The notes: a model not told the origin generated them from the letters alone. A stretch of 64,000 nucleotides of DNA from Amyelois transitella (GCF_032362555.1 NC_083518.1:4476501-4540500), one strand, 5' to 3'. Positions 47,253-61,480 are shown, numbered from the stretch's first letter. A program made the numbers and translations.

Positions 47253-48829
47253 ATATAAAATAACTCTCTCAGAGTAATAGTGAGGGACTACTTCTTTTCA
47301 GTAGCCGCGATCCCTGTGTTTACTAAAAATGTGCACTGAGCAATGCGAGCGTTTAAAAACGATGTTACGAAATGTATTTTTCGTACCATGATTTTTAATG
47401 TGAACGTTACATCTACATGCAATAATATAATCATCTTATTAAGTTATCTACGCTGCAGAACTAGAAATTTTTCCATTAACTTTATCCTGTGACAACATCA
47501 GCAAGAGGTCAGGCTACTTTGCTTTCAAGTTAAAAAAAAAAACAAATAACCGAAGCCTTTCAAACGAAGAAACATTGACAATGGTCCGAGGCAATAGGAA
47601 ACAAGGGCGGAACTTTTTCCGCAACCACAATAGCTCGATCCCCGCAGCGGGTCAATTTGAGAAGTTTCCAGCGGGATTCATTTCCAACTTCAATTTTACT
47701 ACCGCAGACTTTGCCCTACTAGTATGTAGGCCAACCACAATATGACATGTTGGGAAGATAATTTGGTTTTAATAAACTACACAATTTATAAATGACATGA
47801 ACAAGAATGTAAGTTGGAGTTCTACTTTGATTGGTTGATTCCCGAGTGGGCAAATGGTTTTTTTAAAACTTGCTATTCTTTGGTATTTTTAAATCTTAGT
47901 TCACCTACAAAAAATAAATTTACTCCTATGATTTATAAAGTTGAAAGAATTTTTTTTTGAAGTTTTAGCGTATATTCGACATAATCGAAAATGTGAAAAA
48001 ATTATGACCTGCATAATAACTGAATAATAACTAGTTTTAAATCTGGTCAATTCAGAACTGTGCCTTGATTATTCTAGATAAATCTAGTTTTGAGCTAATA
48101 AAAAGTCTATAAGTAACCTTTTACTGTAACGAAATACTGCATTGTATTCAATGCTGCTCTTAACACTTGGCTGATTCAGTATTACCCCAATTGAGGTAAT
48201 CTCTACTGGAACAAGCGGTTATAAATAATGACTATTATTTTTAATGAAAGGCTTGGGAAGGGCACCTAAAATATTTAATTTTGTAGGAAAATTGAGGATA
48301 ATCCGATTTTATTAGCTTAGGCCACGGTCGAAACCTCGAAGTAATAACAGTTTTTAATAAAATAATGATATATGTACATTTATTAGGTACCTTAGCCTTG
48401 ACAGCGCCCAATTTACATACAAATTCATGGAACTGATGTGTATGATAATTTCACTTATTGATTTTAATTTCTATCCAATTTACCAACGTACAGTGAGTGT
48501 CATTTATATCTATAGTGACTATTGATAGTGAAATAAAGCCCACGACTTCGTCAATTCATAATCTGTTCAGTAGTTTTGCGTGAAAGCGTTAAAAATCTAC
48601 AAATTTTCGCATTCATAATATTTGCAGGAAGGATAGGATAACAACCGAACGTGTGGTACCCGACACTATAGAAAAAAAAACAATTTACTAGTATCGACTG
48701 CGTGCGAATAACGGAAATGGCATATTCATTCTAAATGCAAGTCTCTAAGCTGGTCTGGGAGTAAGAAAAACCCACGATTTCCTCGTGGACCAACTGATAT
48801 GCAAATTAGTACCTACATAGTACTTGTAG

Positions 48830-48905
48830 CATACATACATATAATCACGTCTATATCCCTTGCGGGGTAGACAGAGCCAACAGTCTTGCAGTCTTAACAG
48901 TCAAA
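48830..48905 (-). repeat. Family A repeat fragment
   Basis: The (CATA)n edge is followed by 'atcacgtctatatcccttgc' and 'agacagagccaacagtcttg'. A second tip with (CATA)n lies at 49200-49240. Confidence 0.75.
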
Positions 48906-49849
48906 CTCGTAGCACCTGAGATTAATAAACGACAGTAGTTTTTGTTCGATAGCTATAACTCTATTTGTCTTCTTTAGATCTAAAACAAAACAATAGATAT
49001 TTCCATACATAAAACTTCCATTCTATGGATGTTCTATGGATGTCATGACCTTAACTCAACGATGACCCAGGTGTCGTGTCAAAATAAAAGGATTCATTCA
49101 GTGGTAAGAGAGTCCGTTTCCACACTAATTGAGGTCTTAAATAATGAATAGGGTTATGAGAGTTGCGTGTTGCAAATTTACAAAACAGATATAATAAAAC
49201 GTACATACATACATACATATGGTCACGTCTATATAATATCTTAGGCAAATTGTAATTTAGGAATTTTACTTTTTGTTCATTTAGTATATTTATTAGTATA
49301 GTTTAGAAATTGTAGTAGTCATCTAAGGCGTGTGGATATTTATGTTGTGACAAAACTAAATCTGTGTAAACGTTCCTATAGATTTTAGCAGAACATTCTA
49401 ATTTTGAACGACAAATAAAAATGTACCTACATACGCTTATTCTAAAAATCGTAATTATATCAATTAAACTATAGATTAAAATTATTACTTTTGAGATTTA
49501 ATTTTTAGTAACAAATATACTCGTAAAAGTACTATTTTATATGACATTCAAATATGTGTGTCATTAAAATAATACTACCTACACTTTTTGATCTATCCAC
49601 ATCAATACAGACAGATAAATTAACTACTCAACCATATCTGTTATTTTTGACTGCTGATATAAACCTCAAACCACATGATTAAAAGCCCACTTTAAATATG
49701 GTTTGAACTCATAAATAAATTCGGTAATTTATAATGATACTGTATACCAAGGAGAGACCAAAAGGAGCTATTATGAATGCATTGCAAATAACCAAAAATA
49801 AAATATCTTCATAATTTTTCGTTTAATTTAAAAATTTATTGACCAGCTT

Positions 49850-50000
49850 TTACCCGCATATAATTAACGAAAATCCGTTTCACCGTTTCCGTGAGAATTC
49901 CCAGAAAAAAACAGCTCGTGTATCATCTCCGAAAACTAACTAGGTATTTCATACGAGAATTGACAAAATCGGTTCAGCAGCATTTATATTACATATAATA
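49850..50000 (-). repeat. Helitron-like element remnant
   Basis: It starts 'ccagcttttacccgcatata', then 'cgtgagaattccc' and 'aaaatcggttcagcagcatt', the complement of the family's body. Confidence 0.45.
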
Positions 50001-50332
50001 TAAATTATGAATTTAAATTACATAAAAGAATTATTAAAAAAATATCTTGTATTATTGTGAAAGAAATATACATCAACAAAGAAACATTGCGATTAATGCA
50101 ACTAGCGTTTATTTAATGCAATATTTATCATTTTAAATATGTATGTAATTTTCATACAAAAGTTTGCATCTCGCGAGCGGAATAATTGATTGAATGAATA
50201 TAATAATCCCTCTTTCATAAGTTAGTTTCCAGACTAGGTAGACTTATGCACTAGGGCTTCCCATTCTGTGTAAACTTTCAAGAATACCGAAAGGCATCGA
50301 ATTTAATTAATTGAACTTTTTAAAGCATAGAT

Positions 50333-50440
50333 AGTAGAGTCCGCCCACGGCTTCGTTCACGTGTAAAGTATAGCCAATGTGTTATTCTGTAAAGTTTCAA
50401 CCAAATTTGTTCAGTGCATTTGTATGAATGAGAAAAAAGT
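50333..50440 (-). repeat. Helitron-like element remnant
   Basis: It reads 'tagagtccgcccacggcttc' and 'gtgttattctgtaaagtttc', matching 51615-51806. Confidence 0.5.
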
Positions 50441-50454
50441 ATATAGTCAACATA

Positions 50455-50690
50455 CATGTATCCCTTGCAGGGTAGACAAAGCCAACAGTGTTGGAAAGAC
50501 TGAAAAATCACTTTGAGCTGTATTCTTAAATGATGGAATTGAGATTCAAATATCTAGCAACAGGTTGCTAGTTCATCACCTTCGAGAAAAATCCCTAGTT
50601 TATTAGGCTTTCCCTTAGTCGTATTTTACGATAACCATGATAATGATATGAAGTTCTATTCGTTCTAAAAGTGCCGGTGACCCCATGGCA
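50455..50690 (-). repeat. Family A repeat, near full length
   Basis: It runs from 'tatcccttgcagggtagaca' through 'acaggttgctagttcatcac' to a 'gtgccggtgaccc' block. It lies just upstream of the first coding norpA exon. Confidence 0.7.
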
Positions 50691-50787
50691 CGATCAATAC
50701 ACGTATTATAAGATGCTATTTTTTTAAAGCAAATACCTAATGTATGTCACAAAAGCTGCAAATAATTTAATTTTTTTCTTGTTCCAG

Positions 50788-53700
50788 TGTGGTGCTAAAG
50801 ATGTCTCCAGGCCGTTGAGCGTGGCCGGTGAGCGGGTGCTGTTGTCGCGGTGGTTGAAAGTGTTGAATCAGCAACATGACCAAGAGGTTCGAGTTCAACT
50901 GGCAGATTCCCGTGCCGGAACCGTTGCTACAAGTGAGTTTATCAATATATATACCTATGTATGTATATATAATAATCTTTATAAACAAGAATTCAACATA
51001 TATATACCGTGTAGTAGAACCACCCCATATCTTTCCCACAGATGTCGTTAAGGCGACAAAGGGATAGGCAAAACAGGAAAAAATATTCCTTGAGGGCTTT
51101 AATGATGCCCAAAATAACTATTCCACGCGGCCGAAGCCGCGGGCACAGCTAGTAAATAAAAATAATGATTAACGTCTCCAAATACACTGTGAAACCATCT
51201 TAAAATAAATTTGACGTTATAATTAACCCGTCCATTGATCGTTCCACGAGCGCGTAATAATTTTATGCCACACTACCTACAAGTCTTTATCTCACACCGT
51301 TGTTTTGAACATTTGCGTATTAAAAGGCGAACTAACAATTTGCCACCAGCGTAACCAAGCGAGCATAAGGATTGGGAGTGCTTTAATTTAAATATGAGTC
51401 CTAAATCAAAACGGTAGTAGGACTAACTAATAACCGTGAAATTAAATTAGAGGTCCCATAGACGAGAGATTAAAATTTACATTTAATTTGTATAGGTATA
51501 GGTACTTAAAATTACATGTATCTCAATCAGATCAGAACTATTTTGCTTGATATAGGAATAATATTTATTAAAAAAGGTGTTCCTACAACCAAGCAATTGA
51601 TAGGTTTAATGTACAACTAGAGGCCGTCCGCAACTTCGTCCGCGTGGAATCAATCCCGCGGAAACTCTTTGACAAAAAAAGAGCCTATGTGTTATTCTGG
51701 GTCTTCAACTACCTACAAACCAAATTTCATCGTAATCGGTTCAGTAGCATTTGCGTGAAAGAGTTAAAGACCCACAAACTTTCGCATTTATTATATTAGT
51801 AGGATAATAAAAAAATGAAAGATGTGTTATTACATGATGATTTAAATAAACGCTACTCACATCAGTAGTAGACATTTAGATATACCTACGTAATCACATA
51901 GTATTAGTTCGTTATTATCACTAATACATACAAACACATAAATAGTAGAATCGACCTTTTCCGCATATTTGTTTTTACATTTTTAAGGAACAGTTTCATT
52001 ACCGGCTTTAAATCCAAAAATAGGGTGGTATTTCCGAATTCTCGCCGAGAAATAAAATCACCGTATAGCAATGAGGAAACATTTTATATATACACGTTCA
52101 AGTTCAATGCGCCGGCAGATTGTTGCGATCCACATAGTTTGAATGGCCGCCAATCTTCTACGTGTTTTCTCAATTAGTACAGAACACAGAAAGTACGTAT
52201 ATAAAGCTTTATGCGTCCTTTTTCGTCATTCTAGTCCAGAATAATTTGAACGGACGGACAATAAAATAAATTAATAACGGTTTCAATACGTGCGTGTAGA
52301 GACTGTACATAAAACGTAAAATTTTAGAAGCTACTTAATTACAAACAAAAACATCTCTACTGGCCATTGTGGCCCTACAGAATATTAAGTATTATTCAAA
52401 CTCTTGAAATGTCTGTCTTATGAAATTTGATATGGATATTGTTTAAAACCGGAAAAGCTACTTTTTATCGCGGGAAAACAATGCGTTTTACCAGGAAAAG
52501 TAATTTATCAGGTTGGCCGATCGTAATGCAGTAATCTGTTCTCGTGTTTCATATCTATTGTATTCCACATTGTGTTTGTATATCGGTTTCAAATCATCAT
52601 TTTAGCGGACCAACACGCGGATAAAAGCAAATATGAAATTATTGAATAACCCTTTTGTTAAGGACAGTAGAGTTCTTAACTTCTATACTTTCTATGTTTT
52701 ATAACAATAATTGTCACGTTGCCAACTTTATTCACTCTTCACATTCACATATAATACAAAATCCGATTGCATTCGAAAAGCTGATTGCGAGGACGAATGT
52801 TTCAGTTATTATCGACAAATAAACATAACTTCGTTTTCAATAGGACAAAACATCAACAATACAATTTTTTTTTTTCACTTTTTACGATATAAATGGACTA
52901 TAAACACATACCTATAAGAAAACTTCTTATTTATAAAAAATTCTGATTTGTCCCTAACTCAGATTGTAGAACGAAAAAAAAAATATTATATATAAATATA
53001 TCTTTCTATGGCTGACTATTCGTTCACAGCCAATTTGCTGTCTGTAAAATTTGAATTAGGTTGGCTTTATTTTCATTCTTTTTAAAAAAGTGGCACGACA
53101 TTGAAATATTTTGATGGACGTTACATTTCACGTGTCAGTTCTTCAAAGTAATTTTTCCCCGAAGAATTTTTAATGCGGCTAGGATTATGTCAGTCAGTCA
53201 TTTAGCGACGAAGCCAATTTTGCGTAAACCTAAATTCCGGCTTTTGATTGATTGGCTATCTTTATATTATAAGGAGGTCAATTTTGTTTGTGTATCGATT
53301 CGCAAGCACTAATGGAGGAGGATTAAGAAAGATTTTTTTTTACTTGAATAGTTTTACTATTTCGGTTCAATGCTATAATTGAAGCTGATGTTATAATATA
53401 AACTAAAACTGTGCAGAGGCGGCCGATTGGCAAATTCTGTTTACTAATTAACAACCCAAAATAGTTGAAGTAATCAAGGGCAACTTAGACTTGTAAGAAA
53501 CTTAGACAGAATAGCAAGTATAAGAATTCTGTTTCAAAGCTTAACTGAATTCTTCTGGTAATATAATAAGAAGAATCATATCATATTTATCTATAAATAC
53601 AGATTTGTACAAATCATAAAACTTATCCAATTCTGAGTATCGCGCTCGTGTATACTATTATAATTAAGAATATTTTCAAAATATTTTAACAAAGTAAATA

Positions 53701-54486
53701 TTATGTTGTTTGCTAAATATTTTTATAAAGAGTACCTAAACAAGATACTTAACCCTATTAATGTATATTTGAGACTAGACCATGTGGGTGCTGACCTTTA
53801 CATTTCTACATAGAAAAAAGTGTTCCTATTTTGAGATTTACAATACTTACCTATAACTTCCAACTTGAAACAAATATTCAATTCCAACTTGAAATAAATA
53901 TTCACTTTGTCAGAATATATAATAACACTTCAAAATGTTAACCAAAGTTATATATAAACTCGACGAGAAATCAAGAATATTTTGAAATATGTCAACGGGT
54001 TTAAGCCATATCCAAATCATCCTTCTGGCGATATTCACAAAAGTTGACAAGATATTTCGGCTAACCAAAGATATGGAAAGATAGAATAGCTAAACCAGTG
54101 AATAGACCAAGACCAAGAGTCAAGGGAAAGTCAGCAAATAATACGGACTCTGTCATCAGGGGACGAATGAAAATTTACATGTTTCCAATATTTTTATGTA
54201 AAATATTCATTTTTTATTCCATCTTTATATATTTATCTGAGTAACGTTCTATTCGTTATTCAGAAAATAATTATTTAAACTATTAGAAAAGGGTTCTTTG
54301 AAAAATATCAATAAATTTTTTAAAAAAATTTCAATTAATATTCTGTCATAATAATTATTTATTTGTTCTCAGGGCGCGGTGATGGACAGATGGACTGATG
54401 AAAAGGACAATACGGAGCTGGAACAGAACTGCCTTTTTAAAGTGGACGAGTACGGCTTCTTCATCTACTGGAAGAGCGATGGCCGA
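50788..54486 (+). CDS. norpA: Phospholipase C beta (norpA type), first two coding exons only
   Basis: PLC beta hydrolyses PIP2 to IP3 and diacylglycerol downstream of Gq; norpA is the insect phototransduction form. Coding parts seen: 50876-50932 (19 codons, MTKRFEFNWQIPVPEPLLQ) and 54373-54486 (38 codons, with LFKVDEYGFFIYWKSDGR). Both are phase 0 with consensus GT-AG ends. Together they match the N-terminus of Drosophila norpA, which begins MTKKYEFDW and has a LFKVDEYGFFLYWKSEGR block leading into the PH domain. The first exon begins at an acceptor (AG at 50786-50787), so 50788-50875 is 5' UTR and at least one more leader exon lies upstream. That UTR holds a five-codon upstream frame (50801-50818). 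No later exon (the Asp-Gly-Asp-Val-Ile-Glu-Leu region or the X/Y catalytic halves) is visible before 64000, so the gene is cut by the window end. Confidence 0.92.
51000..51152 (+). repeat. Family A fragment followed by a Helitron-like 3' end
   Basis: In norpA intron, 'cccacagatgtcgttaaggc' (family A) at 51038-51080 is followed by 'ccgaagccgcgggcacagct' plus 'agt' (51128-51152), the CTAGT end of a Helitron-like element. Confidence 0.6.
51615..51806 (-). repeat. Helitron-like element, reverse orientation
   Basis: It starts 'ctagaggccgtccgcaactt', carries 'caaatttcatcgtaatcggt' and ends 'cgcatttattatattagtag'. It is one of the clearer copies and lies in a norpA intron. Confidence 0.65.
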
Positions 54487-56799
54487 GTAAGTTTTTAAAG
54501 GACCTCTTTTTCCTGTCGTCCCCTAGTGATAAATAATTTTAAAAATAATTCATTTCTACAATAATGTGTTACAACAAAATTAATGTGAACAAACAATAAC
54601 ACATAAGTATAAGTTAAGTTACTCGAACCTTAGACTCCACAAACGTTTAACTATCGCTTTCATGTCCAAAGTACAATTTGTTTTCGATGCCAAACAAAAT
54701 ATATTAAGTAAGGTAAAAAATGACAACAATAAAAAGAACATGCCAACTAAAACTAATTAACACAAATGAAAATTTTAACGATGCCTCTCTGAATTAGATT
54801 AAAAAGTTTTCACGAAACAAGTTGCACGTTGTAACTCCACAGAGCAAGGCCACCGCGATCGTTCAATGTTCTGTGCAAAGCTCATTTACGCCATCTTTTA
54901 TGCAGATACCGGTGTTTTTAAAGCAATCGCGACGTGTTTATTTCCCTCAGGTTTTCTGTCATACAAGTTTAATGATGTGGTTAGGAACAGGAGAATGCAG
55001 ATGAGAGTTAATTTGATGAGAATACTCGTGCAGTTTTTACAGATAGTACAACCAAACAGTAGTAAATTGTGTTGCGAGAGTTTTAGATATAACTGTCTTA
55101 AAGCATGATAGAAATAATACCTATATATTTACTTTAATTCTTGCAGTTCGGTTATGATGCCTTAATAGGTACTCTGAAAGTTGTTTTAGTAACTACTCTC
55201 GTGTTATTAGTTAAATGTTTGTAATATCTACGACTACTTGAAAACATTTAATAGAGTAACCGAAATCAGTGACCGAACTACTGTCTGTCTACGCCATTAC
55301 GTAGCACTTCGTAGCTGTCTATGTCATAAGAAGTTGTACACTATGTTTTTATCAAGAAAATCCTTTATCCTCCTTTTTTTAAGTCCGTTAAAAAGTCTTA
55401 TAACAAGATATTAGAAGACTAAATCTTCTTACAGAAACAGTGTAGTTTTCATTTCGCCCATAAAAATAATTTCCAATTTTTTTTATAATGCTAATCATCT
55501 ATTTATTTTGTATATAAGTACTTGGTAATAAAAATGCATCTAACTCTATGTAGTAAATATGCACGTTTCCACAGATACCATTTTTAAACGTTTAAAGCCG
55601 GTATTATAATATCATCCACGATTTTTAACAAATTCTTATGGCCATATATTAAAGAGTCTCGTATTTAACGATTCAATAGTCCATTTACGAACGATCAAAG
55701 CCCGAAAGTCACAAAACGGAGCGCATCAAATGGATCCGATCAGAGACAACACTTATCTTTTACGTTCAATTGCAAACACAGGTGTTTTACTTCTCTAAAC
55801 GATAAGATGATGGGCTATTAAAGCTAACATTAGCTGAGAAATCACAGCTTTAAGACGTCTGCGAAATGCAATAATACTTTGTGTAATGTCGACGAACTTT
55901 AAACAGTGTGTCTGGACATCCCTTCGGACAACAAAACAGCTATCAATATGCTTACTCTCCAATTCAATCCAAGTTTTTTATTCAGTATTTTGTGCCAAAT
56001 AAAGCAAAAACTAAAGTTTTGCACCATTCTTGTAATTCGGTTCATATAACTGGAAGGTTGTAGTAGTATTGAGCCAATTATAGATTGGTGGAGGAACATA
56101 CATTTTGAACTTCTCTGACATTTTGTTCCGCTGTCAAATAACTGTTGTCTCTAATCAGGTTCACCCTATCAATTTAGATAATGCTAGAAGCATTCTGGTC
56201 TTAATATGGATCTGTAAATCTCTCTATCTTCTATGCTTCGAAGCCTGGGATCCGCGTATATCTGTTTCTTCCAAAAAATATAAATACAACATAGTATTTT
56301 CCATGTACCGGACAAACAAAAAACAAAATTTCATTTATCAATTTATGTCATAAGGTATTAATTCAATTGAAAGGGACTTTGATATAATGGCCCAAACTGA
56401 GAATCATCCATTAGGTTTCGATTAGGGCCAAAAGCAAGATGGATGGCCATTGATGACCATCGACGTAGAAAGCCTCTTTCTAGATATTACAAAAGAGTGT
56501 AAATTGAAGTGTTTCTTATGTTTGTATTATTTTGTTCTGTTTGTTTTGTTGTATAAAAAAATAACGTAAAATATAAACAACTATGTATATTAGATGTATT
56601 TGGTACATTCATGCAATGCCAATGACGAGATTCATTTTGTCTAGTTTACAAGAGATCATCTAGGTCTTTAAAAATTTACTTAAATAATGTGTACATGGAA
56701 TTTGAGATTCAATAATAAACGCTATATGTGAGTAATAAAAGGATAAATGGTCAAGTAGTTCGTGTCTTACTTAAAAGCGTAGACTGGTACCAAACACCA

Positions 56800-56890
56800 G
56801 TTCTTCTTCTTTTATCCACTGCAGGACATGGGCTCATCCAACTCACAACAACCATCCAACAACATCACTCATCTAATGCACGCTTTTCAC
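56800..56890 (+). repeat. LINE remnant
   Basis: The sequence 'tccactgcaggacatgggct' is a recurrent block of lepidopteran LINE sequences ('ccactgctggacataggcct'). No coding frame survives. Confidence 0.45.
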
Positions 56891-57622
56891 TTCAGTTTTG
56901 TTCTTTCATCCTCCAGAATATTTCTAGTTACGCAATGAAACAGCTAGGTACTTAATCAAACGGTTGGAAATCATAACTAATCTAAGGTGAGGCAAAGCTC
57001 TAGGCAAAAATACTTAATACTTAATTGAAAAAAGTTTTAAAACTTAGTGCTTATGATCTGCCATATGAACATAAACCGCAATTGAAAATTTTATTGTTCC
57101 TATTTTCGGAGGTAGTGACTACATTTTTTCACGTGCCAAGATACCTGCATACTTCTAATGTCAATTGTTTCATGCAAGCTCGTCGGTTTAGGGTCAGCAT
57201 TTTACTAGATTATAACGAAAAAGCGTATAATAAAATTACACTTAAAGTCTTAGTATGAGAGGAATATATTCCTACGCGTTAAATAAACTTCGGTAGGTAA
57301 TAATTTACCACGCATGACAGAGGTAGGAGCCAGACGACAATTTTAGATGAAAGGGCGAAAAATAAGGGCCAAAGCTCGAGACCGTTATGTTATCCCATTC
57401 AACACTTTCTATAAATATACTTAAGGTATTATAATTCATCGTTTTAACAATTTTAAGAGGTATTATTTAGTTGTATGTTTTTGGGGATTTCATGTGTAGA
57501 AGCGGCAAAACAAACTATATACATACCTACTATATAAGAGATTCGCATTAGTCCATCTACCAAAATTTATTATAGCCTTTACGCATGATGAATGGGTTCA
57601 AAACAAAAAAATCACTAACATT

Positions 57623-57690
57623 CAACATACATAAAATCACGCCTTTTTCCTGGGGGTTAGGCATCTTTCCACTTGACCCTGCTTACTTTT
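57623..57690 (-). repeat. Family B repeat fragment
   Basis: It reads 'acatacataaaatcacgcct', then 'ttttcctgggggttaggcat' and 'ctttccacttga'. Confidence 0.6.
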
Positions 57691-57989
57691 TTCGCTTACA
57701 TACATCTTATCTTCTAGAGTAACGATTGACATCAAAAAAAAATAAAATAAAATAGTAGTGCAATACTATATAAAAATGTATAGCACAATTGGCGGACTTA
57801 ATACTAGAAGCATCATCTACCAGTCAACCATTGGGTCAACAATTAGGTACCTACATAAACAAAATTGTGTACTGTGTACATGTTGAGATAGAATGATATA
57901 AACTATAAAAATATTAAGTTCTGTAAATATGACTAATTATAAATCTAATTAAATTAAACTAATATAATAATTATAGATTGTTTGCCATA

Positions 57990-58190
57990 TTCGTAAAATG
58001 TCCAAAATGCTGACCGCATTGCCCCTCTAATTGCAACACTTATTTTTTGGGCAAAGTACAGGCCTGCATTTTGGTCAAGAGTAGACTTTTTTGCGTAGCT
58101 AAATAGCTAGCTTTTGTAATTTTATATATTTCCTTTATTATGTGCAATAAAAAGTTTACAAGCAAACAAACAAATAAAACTTGCCCAGAA
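57990..58190 (+). repeat. LINE 3' end
   Basis: It starts 'aaaatgctgaccgcattgcc', contains 'aaagtacaggcctgcatttt' and closes 'gtgcaataaaaagtttacaa' with an A-rich tail. A related piece lies at 61345-61420. Confidence 0.55.
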
Positions 58191-58409
58191 GCATATTACC
58201 GATAACATTGGGAATTGTTATGCACATCGGCAAATTGTGTCAAGGGCGGAACATAAGGATGCAAAGTGAGGGTGTGTGCAACGTGCGAGGGAGCGAGAAT
58301 TACTTATTTGATAGCTCCCTCTTCGTTTTCAGCCTCATTGGCTTGCTGTTACATAGATGAGGGATGTCTTGTAACGTTTCTTTAAGTATTAGCTTATACC
58401 CGCGATTTT

Positions 58410-58540
58410 TCTATTTGTTTGTTTGTAAATACTTTATTGTACATAACAAATTTTTAGTAGTACATAAAAATACATTAAAAATAACGATGTACAAAGGCGG
58501 ACTTATCCCTGTGAGGGATTTCTTCTTTTATTATATTTAT
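58410..58540 (-). repeat. LINE 3' end, reverse orientation
   Basis: The sequence 'aaatactttattgtacataa', then 'gtacaaaggcggacttatcc' and 'ctgtgagggatttcttc', is the minus-strand view of a common lepidopteran LINE 3' UTR. Confidence 0.5.
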
Positions 58541-60857
58541 AAAAATAAGGTTTGTAATTACACATAAGGAAACAAAGTCAGATTGTTTTTTGGATGCTAG
58601 CTTTATACATATAGACACAAAAATATTTAGTATAAAACTGTTTTTGAACCAAAAATCAATAACTGGAATACTAAGCGAAAAATCCGTTCCATTCCCGCGG
58701 GAATTTAGGGAATCTGCAAATTTCTGTTTATCTCTATATCCATCTGTTTGGGCTGTGCGTTGATAATCAGTCAGTCAATCGATCAGTTTATTTGTAAATA
58801 CTCGTAGAAATCTTAGATAAAACAGTAAAAACCCTAGTGTCTATATTCCAAATGTGATAGAGAAATCCTAGATTTCTAATATTCCTATTGTCATTTAGAT
58901 TTACATAATATAACTTGGTAATCGAATGACTAAGTTTCCGTCCCTTGCCGAGTATGACCGCTCTCCAAGCTTCTTAGAAGTCATAGTCTATCAAGATATT
59001 AGGAAGTTACATGAATTTGCAATGTTCATTATTTAATAACTTCTACCTTTGTGACGGGACATAGTTTTCTCTTTTGAATCCGCAATTATTTTAATTAGGT
59101 ACATTATTCTACTGAGTTTAACTGGATAATTTTTAATTTAAAGTATATTTTTGCTTTTTGCTATTCCAAATGTCATGTTCTACATATATAGAGGTTATGA
59201 AGTGAAAGTATTGCAGACAATCAAATTTTTTTGTAATGTGGCCATCTAAAATACGGTATTTGTATAAATAATTTTAATGTTCGCTATCCTATCCTATCGT
59301 TTTCAATGTACACAATGACATGTAACTCTTACTGTTATCACAAACTGCATTTTCCGATGGCTGCCGGCCTCAAACCTGTAGTTATGCTATAGCCACTCTC
59401 ATTATGAAACGACGAGTTCAACATCTCAGTAGGGTCCTCAACTTTCTCGACCTTGCACACCCGCAGACATAGATCTTTCTAGATACTGCCTGTTCGCCCA
59501 TCTGTATGTAAATCAAGCTGTGTATATAAATCAATACAGGGCGGTGTATCCTTTTTGTCGGCTACCTTAATTTATAGATTTTGCTGTTAGTTAAATTCAT
59601 TAAAGATCCGTTTTTATATTTTGGTAAAATACGATCATTTACTAAAGATGTTAATTGGAAATGTCTAATAATACCGTCACATAGTATGCGTGTGTGTAAC
59701 TTTAGCTTGAAACCGTTGCGCAATCAATATGGTACGTAAACTATTTTGCTTAGCGAACAAAAGTACTTTGCATTCATTGTAGACGTACTTCGGATAAACA
59801 TTATCTACTATTCATTTTATGTAGGTACATATATTCTATGATAAATAAGAAAATGAAGTTTCAAAAAGATACCTTCCTCACAATTTTGCTACGTGATTTG
59901 GCATAAGAAGTATATACACCAGAGGTCTAGCTTGATCTATATCTATGTCCCCAACTTTGCACACCCTCACTATACAGCTAACGAGCTATACTCAAACTTC
60001 AACCCTACCTCACTCGTTTTAAAGAACTCTTCCGAATGCACACGCCTTAGACAGTCGTAGAGTAAATGGTTTTTAAATATTTAATTTCGCATCAGAGATT
60101 TATCTTCGACCCGTTTACGTGATCCTGGATCTTGTATCACTGGTTCATGTTGTTCATGAAACTCACCTAGATCTCTAAGGGTTCCCTGTCTCACATTTTA
60201 AGTACGTTATTTTAAATCGCTCTCTGAGAAACTCTTTACTGTAGCACAAAATTATTGAATAGGTGGACGTTTGATTGCTAATATATGATTTTTATATGGC
60301 ATTGGATTGCGTTTGCGTTGGCAATAAAAATAATGTTGTTAAAAAATATATGCTTGTCTAAGATAAAAATTTGAAATAGGTATCTTCTTGCTGATCCTAC
60401 ATGAAAACATCTCATTGTACGCGTATAATTCATGAATTTTATTTGATTTACACTTTTTATTTATTTATTATTGTACTAAAATAAACATGTTAACATTTGT
60501 CATTGAAAGGTAAAAATCCTCTGAAAAGCTTTCGGAATATGAATTTAAAATCCAATGTGATAAATATTCCGATATTTCAATTAAACAGCCATCAGGCATA
60601 GTGGACATGCATGTATGCGCGTTTATAATTAAAATTGGAGTTGTGACGTCATTTTCATGAGTGTAATGTGACGTCATCATAATTCCTAAACTAATCTGCA
60701 GTAGTGATTGTGCTTGTTCACTTATGTACAGAGATTAACTGTAAGCTTTGATAATACATACTTGTATGTAGCGTAGGCGCAAGTACAAAAACATTAAATT
60801 GTCTAATGAATTTTACCTGCGAGCGATAAGACATTTTATCCTGAAGTATTAAGAATA

Positions 60858-61118
60858 CCGTGCCGTGTGGTTCCCGGCATCAATAAAAAAAGAATAGGGC
60901 CACTCCGCCTCGTTCCTATGGATGTCGTAATAGGCGATTAAGGAGTAGGTTTATAAACTTGGGATTCTTTTTACGACGATGGGTTAGCAACCTGTCACTA
61001 TTTGAATCTCAATTCTATCATTAAGCCAAACAGCTGAACGTAGCCTATCAGTCTTTTCAAGACTATTGGCTCTGTTTACCCCGCAAGGGATATAGACATG
61101 ATTATATTATTATGTATG
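60858..61118 (+). repeat. Family A dispersed repeat, full length
   Basis: It runs from 'gccgtgtggttcccggcatc' to 'accccgcaagggatatagac', then 'atgattatattattatgtat'. It lies in the norpA intron and is the most complete copy after 32855-33136. Confidence 0.85.
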
Positions 61119-61344
61119 TATTAAGTTTTACTAATTGGCAAAGTAAATTATCAAACTTATCAGAAAATGAAATAATTTCTTGATGATCTACATATACCTA
61201 TTATGTTTTACTTTTACTTTAGTCACATTTTATAGATGTAGATCTATTTGTTCTAGTTAATACGTAGTTGTATGTGGTCGTTCGACATGTTCATAAACAT
61301 GAAATATCTACGGATAAGTCAAACGATCTTTAAAATCTAATAGC

Positions 61345-61480
61345 GTGCTCAAAATGCTGGCCGCATTGTCCCTTTAAATTGCAACATTGTTTGGGAGAAG
61401 TACAGGGCAGCATTAACCTACAATATTTTCGAGTTTAACTTTTATTCCGAAATCCCCATGGGAGCGAAGCCCCGGGCACA
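61345..61480 (+). repeat. LINE fragment followed by a Helitron-like 3' end
   Basis: The sequence 'aatgctggccgcattgtccc' and 'gagaagtacagggcagcatt' match 57990-58100. Then 'ccccatgggagcgaagcccc' plus 'gggcac' resembles a Helitron-like end. Confidence 0.5.

Larger units (their letters stand above)
28540..50787. other. Long gene-poor stretch, rich in dispersed repeats
   Basis: I find no open frame beyond about 90 codons and no exon with recognisable homology. The content is dispersed repeats, listed separately. If the CpG-rich block upstream is the norpA promoter, this is its first intron. Otherwise it is intergenic. Confidence 0.5.
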
